Source of the DNA: Delphinus delphis
Taxonomy: Eukaryota; Chordata; Mammalia; Artiodactyla; Delphinidae
Direction: 5' to 3'
Assembly: GCF_949987515.2 (NCBI RefSeq)
Contig: NC_082689.1
Coordinates: 99,176,957-99,240,956 of the forward strand
Length of the DNA stretch: 64,000 nucleotides
Shown: positions 59,127 through 64,000 of the stretch, piece by piece
Position numbering within the stretch: the stretch's first letter is position 1
Layout: every line of letters starts with the position of its first letter
Position numbers and translations under genes: made by a program
Notes under the pieces: model-generated
The model's input: the letters and a program-made list of their open reading frames with translations, nothing else
Told to the model about the DNA's origin: nothing
The model's database searches: none

Positions 59127-59720
59127 CCCCTTTTTTTAAAGAGTGTTTTTTTTAAAAAAGAGCAGTTTTAGGTTGACAATAAAATTGCAAAGAAGAAGGT
59201 ACAGAGATTTCCCATATACTCCCAGCCTCCACGTATCCACAGCCACCTCTCTTTATCAACATCGCTCAATAGAATGGTACATTTCTTTTCTTTCCCTTTC
59301 TTTTTTACCAAGGATGAACCTACTTTGACACATCAAATTACCCATAAATCCATAAGTTTATCTTAGGGTTGACTCGATGTTTTACATTCTAAAGGTTTGG
59401 ACAAATGTGTAATGATGTGTATCCATCATTATATCATGCAGAGTGTTTTCACTGCCATCAGAATCCCCTGTGCTCTGCCTATTCATCCTCCACCTGCCAA
59501 CAACCACTGATTTTTTTTGTTATCTCTATAGTTTTGCCTTTTCTAGAATGTCTTATAATTGGAATCAGACAGTATGCAGCCTTTTCAGATGGTCTTCTTT
59601 GCTTAGCAATACGCGTTTAGCTCTTCTGTGTCTTTTCATGGTTTCATTGCTCATTTCTTTTTAGTGCTGAATAATATTCCATTGTCTGGATGTACCACTC
59701 TAGTGCTTTTTCCTCAAGTT
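59127..59720 (-). mobile_element. Old L1 3' region, 5'-truncated
   Basis: Antisense phrases GAGCAGTTTTAGGTTGACAATAAAATTGC, CAGAGATTTCCCATATACTCCC, GCCAACAACCACTGATTTTTTTTG, TTATAATTGGAATCAGACAGTATGCAGCC and GTGCTGAATAATATTCCATTGTCTGGATGTACCAC are those of an old placental L1 3' UTR and ORF2 end. Confidence 0.85.
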
Positions 59721-59724
59721 AAAA

Positions 59725-60870
59725 TAGAACTAGTAGATTCACTTGGCCTGTGTTATTTTTTTTTCTTTTTAAATTAATTCATTGCTTCCAGTCAAACTGG
59801 TCTGTATGCATGTAGATGCAGTCTCCTATCTGCCACGCCACATTTCTATGCATCAGATAAGTTAGAAAAGTTGATGTCACAGAATTAGACACAGTTAGGA
59901 AAAACTTGACAATGCTGTTATATTATTTGTCACATACTTTAAGGTAGTGTGGTATAAACAGTGTGCTGGATATGGGGTTGGTTGACATCCAAAAAAATCT
60001 TATCAGGAACCCACTCTCCACAGGTGGGCCCTTCAAATGCTTCAAAGGTTATTTCTCACCTGCGTTGGGGGGATGGGTTCATTTGCCTGGGGAATGCTAG
60101 GAGGAATTTTTCACTGGGAAGTGATTAGTGTTCCAGGAATGTGATGGCTTAGAAAGTATAATAATCTAGCAAACCCAGTAGTACATCAGTTGTCAAAGAG
60201 CCCTGAAGTGAAAGATTGCCCAAGTGAAGCCAGTCTTTACTCATTGCTAGCTGGAGGCTGTCTGAAAGGGAAACTGCCCTGCTTTCCGGCAGTTAGCAGA
60301 GTTTTACAGCCTTGGGAAGGGTTACAGCCTCCCAAGTTAGGAGAAAAAGAAACAAGAAAACAGTATGTGTTGTGTGGAACTAAGCAAACGTTCATTTCTC
60401 AGCTCTCAGAAGTGGATGGTCTAAAGATAAGAAAATTTGGGAAATTACGCTTTGTGGGTTCACGTTTAGGGAGGAAACTGGGCATTTAAGGAAGCCCAGG
60501 AGAGCACATTTTTCAGTTCGGGGTTGCAAGGCTGAGATCTTGCGCCTCTTGGTGGTTCAGTGGTATTGTTGTGGAGATTGCATATATGTGTCTTAACCCT
60601 TCACACATCCGTGCAACTGTGTTCTAGGTCTGGATTTGTCTTGGTCTTGTGCCTTTCTCCCTTGCTGGCATTGTCACCTGATAAGACAAGAAGACTAGTA
60701 GATCCTACTTTCAGAGCACTGTTGAGTTACCTGGGAGCTCCAGTTTTCATCCTAGTGACAGATTGCTCTACGAGAGAAGCAGGGACAACCCCAGGCTTAA
60801 GGAAGCAGTTAGTGGCATTGATTTTGTGTTTACTTACTTTGTTTATATGAGAAGCAGAATTATATTTGAA
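59725..60870. other. Stretch without recognised repeats
   Basis: Two adjacent open frames (60190-60489 and 60560-60850) have no supporting splice or family signals. I could not classify this DNA. Confidence 0.35.
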
Positions 60871-60887
60871 ACTTTTTTTTTCTATAG

Positions 60888-60957
60888 CACCACAACTGGT
60901 GGCAATATATCTGCAGCTGCAGGCATATTCCTAATCACCGAGCTTCCTTGTAGTTAA
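60888..60957 (+). pseudogene. Candidate third coding segment, possibly MS4A-like (membrane span 3)
   Basis: A long T-rich tract and CTATAG acceptor end at 60887. The frame reads TTTGGNISAAAGIFLITE and then stops at TAA after LPCS. The N-(I/V)-S-.-A-.-A-G-(I/L)-F-L pattern resembles the third membrane span of MS4A proteins. It lies downstream of, and in the same strand as, the two segments at 56209 and 57403. The early stop and lack of a donor argue for decay or coincidence. Confidence 0.25.
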
Positions 60958-61044
60958 AAGAAAATCTACGTATGGATTTAAGTCCATTCAGAACCAGTAT
61001 GGACAGGGAAAAGAAACTAAGGGATATTGGGCTTAACTGGGGCT

Positions 61045-61205
61045 GACACAGTGCTTGGACTATTGGAGTCTTCATAATAATCCTATGAGATAAGAAGTAT
61101 AACCCAATTTTGTAGGTGAGAAAATTCAGACTAAGAGGTTAAGTAATTTTCCCAGGGTCAGTAGCAGAGTTAAAATCTGAAACAAGCTCTGTTTAACATT
61201 CTCTT
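61045..61205 (-). mobile_element. MIR SINE
   Basis: TCTTCATAATAATCCTATGAGATAAG, GTAGGTGAGAAAATTCAGACTAAGAGGTTAAGTAATTTTCCCAGGGTCAGTAGCAGAG match MIR in reverse. Confidence 0.7.
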
Positions 61206-61209
61206 ATTC

Positions 61210-62394
61210 CAAAGCCTAAGCATTTGCAGAAGCAGCACCTTCCTTCTCAGTATATGGAAGAAGGGATGTTTGTGATTCCATCTTGTAGAATAAAAGTATA
61301 CCGAAGAGAAGGCATTTTAATTTAGTGTTCATTCTTACTTTTAAAATATTTGTTCTCCATCTAAATAAAAAATACGTTCTGCTCAATGCCATGAAAAATA
61401 AAGTTCAGTTAATTTTGTGTTTGTTAGATTGTTGAGATTTCCAGATGTGGTTAAAAATAAAATGTGTTATTTTGCTATTTATGGTTTGAAATGTAAGCCC
61501 TTTGAGGAAACTGAATCGTTTGGGGGTTTACAAAGCTCTTGATTCTTTCTTGCTCATTTTCACTGGGTTTGAAATTGAAATTATCCAGAGCAGCAATAGC
61601 CTTGAAGTATATTCTGTATTCCATCAAGAAACCCAACATGTCCTTTCAAAACTTAATTGAGCAGCACAAAGCTAATTAGCTGTCCGAAGACACGGCATTT
61701 AATTCACAATCCAGCATTAATTTGTTCAACACAATGAGCTTATCTTCCATATAAATGCCTTGCCCTATGGCTTCTCAAGCAGCTGCAATATACAAGAATG
61801 ACTGATAACTCTTTTGTTTAAATGTAATGTTGGCTTTTATTCTCTCTTCCTTCATTTGGCCAAAAGAAGGATGAATGGCATGCCGATTGTAATGGGAGAG
61901 TTTTTTGTGTGTGGCAACTTTGAAGGAGATAGATGGCTAGAAGATCATAGCATATAGTCATCGGAGAACTACCAAGTCGTTAGGGAATGCAGCCATTATC
62001 GAATCCTAGTCCTGCATTTCACAGACTCCCAGGAAATGAATGCGCAAATGAGTTCTGAGTGTTGTCCAAGGTCACTTAGTAGGGTGTGACATGTACATAT
62101 TACATAGTTTTTCTCCCCTCAAGAATAAGGCATTGCTTTACTGTAAAACAAGGGCCTAGTTTGCTGTTTATCAATTGGTAACTAAACAGATGAGCATATT
62201 GAGAAACTAAGGAGAATGGTCCAGCAATGTTCCTACCAGCATAGTAATGTCTATCAAATGCTGTTGTTTCAAACGCACCCATCCTTCAAGCCTCAGTTCA
62301 AGCCTTCCCTAGTCTCTGACCCTTCACAGATCTTACCTCCCTAATGTTTTAACCACTCACTTTGGATCTTACTTCCTAATTCCTTTAATAACTC
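61210..62394. other. Stretch without genes; candidate conserved block 61560-61800
   Basis: A/T-rich, non-repetitive. Contains the 10-base palindrome GCTAATTAGC at 61671-61680 and several TAAT cores; see findings. Confidence 0.45.
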
Positions 62395-62395
62395 A

Positions 62396-62432
62396 TTGTG
62401 TGTGTGTGTGTGTGTGCATGTGTGTGTGTGTG
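62396..62432. repeat. (GT)n microsatellite
   Basis: TGTG runs interrupted by CA. Confidence 0.93.
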
Positions 62433-62439
62433 CATACAT

Positions 62440-63060
62440 GCGTACAGAGTTTAGAAGTTTCGATTTTATAATGCACATCATTATAACAAGCTCATAGGAA
62501 TAAGTTTTTGCAAAAATGTTATGTATAGCTAAGCCGTTTAGTGAACTTGGCATCTCATATCCAACAATTAGTAGAGGTAAAGTTCAGGGTTGACCCACAG
62601 GTGATTTGTGCTTGTGAACCAGTAGGGGCACACTCGGCAGAGAAGGGAACACAAGCCCGCTATGGTCCTGCCTATACAGCATTTTCACCCAGGTGGAACA
62701 TCTGCTTCTTATTGAAGTACTAAGATAATTGAAGTCAACAATTATTTGCTGGTGGCCTAATTCAGCGGAAATTTCCAAGTCCTTATTTTACTTGCCACAA
62801 GCTGTGATTCTGTCAATAAGACTCCTATAGCTATGTCATTGAGTCCCTGTACTTCTTAGAATTCAACACGCCTCTGGGCACATAGGTTCCGAAAGACCTT
62901 GTAGAATTGAGCAGGGAGCTGATGAAATATATCAACATTCTATCAGTGTGGTCTGTTCAAAGTTCAGTGAGTAACCAAAATGCTTGTTTGCACCATGCCA
63001 GATAACTGAATTGAATATCTAGTAGAATTGAGAGCTTTGTTTTGCTTTCTGAAGGCACTG
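62440..63060. other. Stretch without recognised genes or repeats
   Basis: Nothing recognised. Confidence 0.4.
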
Positions 63061-63079
63061 TTTAAAAATCCATTGGTGA

Positions 63080-63310
63080 ATGTAAAATAGCTAGCTAGTG
63101 GGAAGCAGCTGCATAGCACAGGGAAATCAGCTCGGTGCTCTGTGACCACCTAGAGGGGTAGGATAGGGAGGGTGGGAGGGAGGGAGATGCAAGAGGGAAG
63201 AGATATGGGGATATATGTATACGTATAGCTGATTCACTTTGTTGTACAGAAGAAACTAACACACCATTGTAAAGCAATTATACTCCAATAAAGATGTTAA
63301 ATTAAAAAAA
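63080..63310 (+). mobile_element. 5'-truncated L1 3' end with perfect 18-bp target duplication
   Basis: 231 bases of L1 3' UTR (GGAAGCAGCTGCATAGCACAGGG, GGTGCTCTGTGACCACCTAGAGGGG, GATTCACTTTGTTGTACAG, TACTCCAATAAAGATG) ending in an A-rich tail. TTAAAAATCCATTGGTGA is identical at 63062-63079 and 63311-63328. Confidence 0.96.
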
Positions 63311-63329
63311 TTAAAAATCCATTGGTGAT

Positions 63330-64000
63330 GACATTGATATTTTAATACCTCGTATCTGTTGGATTAGGTGACCTCATGCTGGAGGAACCTCCTGAATCCT
63401 AGAGGTGTTTAAATGCAAAAAGGTTGCCTATTAGCTCTCTATCTCCACTGTAGGTCAGCTGGGTGCTCCGTTGCACAAGTCATGTAGTCTCCCCCAAAAC
63501 GAGGGGCCCAGAAATGCTAGGAGGCCCTGGGCCCAGGAGGCAGAGAGCTGGGTGTATTTGATTAGCAGCAGTAATGATTACTGCACTGGCACAGACTGAC
63601 TATGGACTAGTCTCTCATGGACTAGTAAGGCCCTCTGTACCCCAGTCTCCTTGCCTTTGAAAGAGAAGGAACAGTATCACAACTTTGCAGGCTTAGCTTT
63701 GACACCACTAGCATCAGGAGAAGGCAGGGGAGCTGGCAAGTCAGAGTCAGTTAAGGCCCAAACTAGGGCACTGGATCTCTTGGTAGGGTTAGTATCCAAG
63801 AAAAGTATACTGTCATAGGATAAGCAGGCAAACTGAGGCCTGATTTTGGCCTCAAGTCCATTAGGATGGAGAGCAGAGTAGACAAAATATTACCACCCAA
63901 AGCTGATGCTTTTATATTCTCTTACAAAAGTCATAGTCAATACATCTAGTTATTTTTCTTTACATTAAAAAAATACAGGTTGAGTGTTTTTTTTTTTTTT
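63330..64000. other. Stretch without recognised genes; poly-T at the window edge
   Basis: The last 15 bases are T, which may be the tail of another reverse-oriented SINE that begins at the edge. Confidence 0.4.

Noticed and set aside
1..64000. CRISPR arrays, operons, prophage or other prokaryotic systems
   Set aside because: No regularly spaced repeats and no prokaryotic genes; the repeat content is clearly mammalian.

Overview
The window is mammalian genomic DNA, most likely from a cetacean. The clearest sign is the repeat content: tRNA-derived CHR-type SINEs of the whale/hippo/ruminant group, mostly in the short (about 205 bp) form that is abundant in whales, together with artiodactyl-type L1 elements, and no ruminant Bov-B or Bov-tA copies that I could see. 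Nothing looks bacterial, and no complete protein-coding gene is visible. Almost every open frame is a translation of a SINE, an L1 piece, a microsatellite or chance sequence.

Layout. 1-4409 is the 5' half of a full-length L1 on the minus strand (start of ORF2, ORF1 and a CpG-rich 5' UTR), ending in a SINE stub and a TA-rich satellite. 4.6-16.5 kb is mixed: a MIR, ancient LINE 3' ends, an MLT1 LTR inside an older repeat, one long-type SINE, two MER5-like elements, a small L1 insertion with a possible 3' transduction, and a solo ERV-type LTR. 16.5-32.4 kb holds five SINEs, a 5'-truncated L1 that keeps the ORF2 zinc-knuckle region, MIRs, a second MLT1, and long stretches with nothing recognisable. 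32.5-42.8 kb has a hAT-type element, an (ATC/ACC)n array, an old L1, a pair of diverged unclassified repeats and, between them, a Tigger-like DNA transposon with an internally deleted transposase; a MaLR LTR and a SINE follow. 43-64 kb is mostly repeat-poor DNA with a few SINEs and L1 tails, and several A/T-rich, homeobox-site-rich segments that could be conserved enhancers.

The only candidate for a host gene is a set of three collinear plus-strand segments (56209-56345, 57403-57627, 60888-60957). Each has a plausible splice acceptor and an open frame, and the translations faintly resemble the N-terminus and membrane segments of MS4A (CD20-like) tetraspan proteins. This is unproven; if real it may be a decayed gene. 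No operon-like or defence-like system is present. The main interest is repeat biology: nested insertions, clean target-site duplications, an in-frame deletion transposon, and the possible gene relic.
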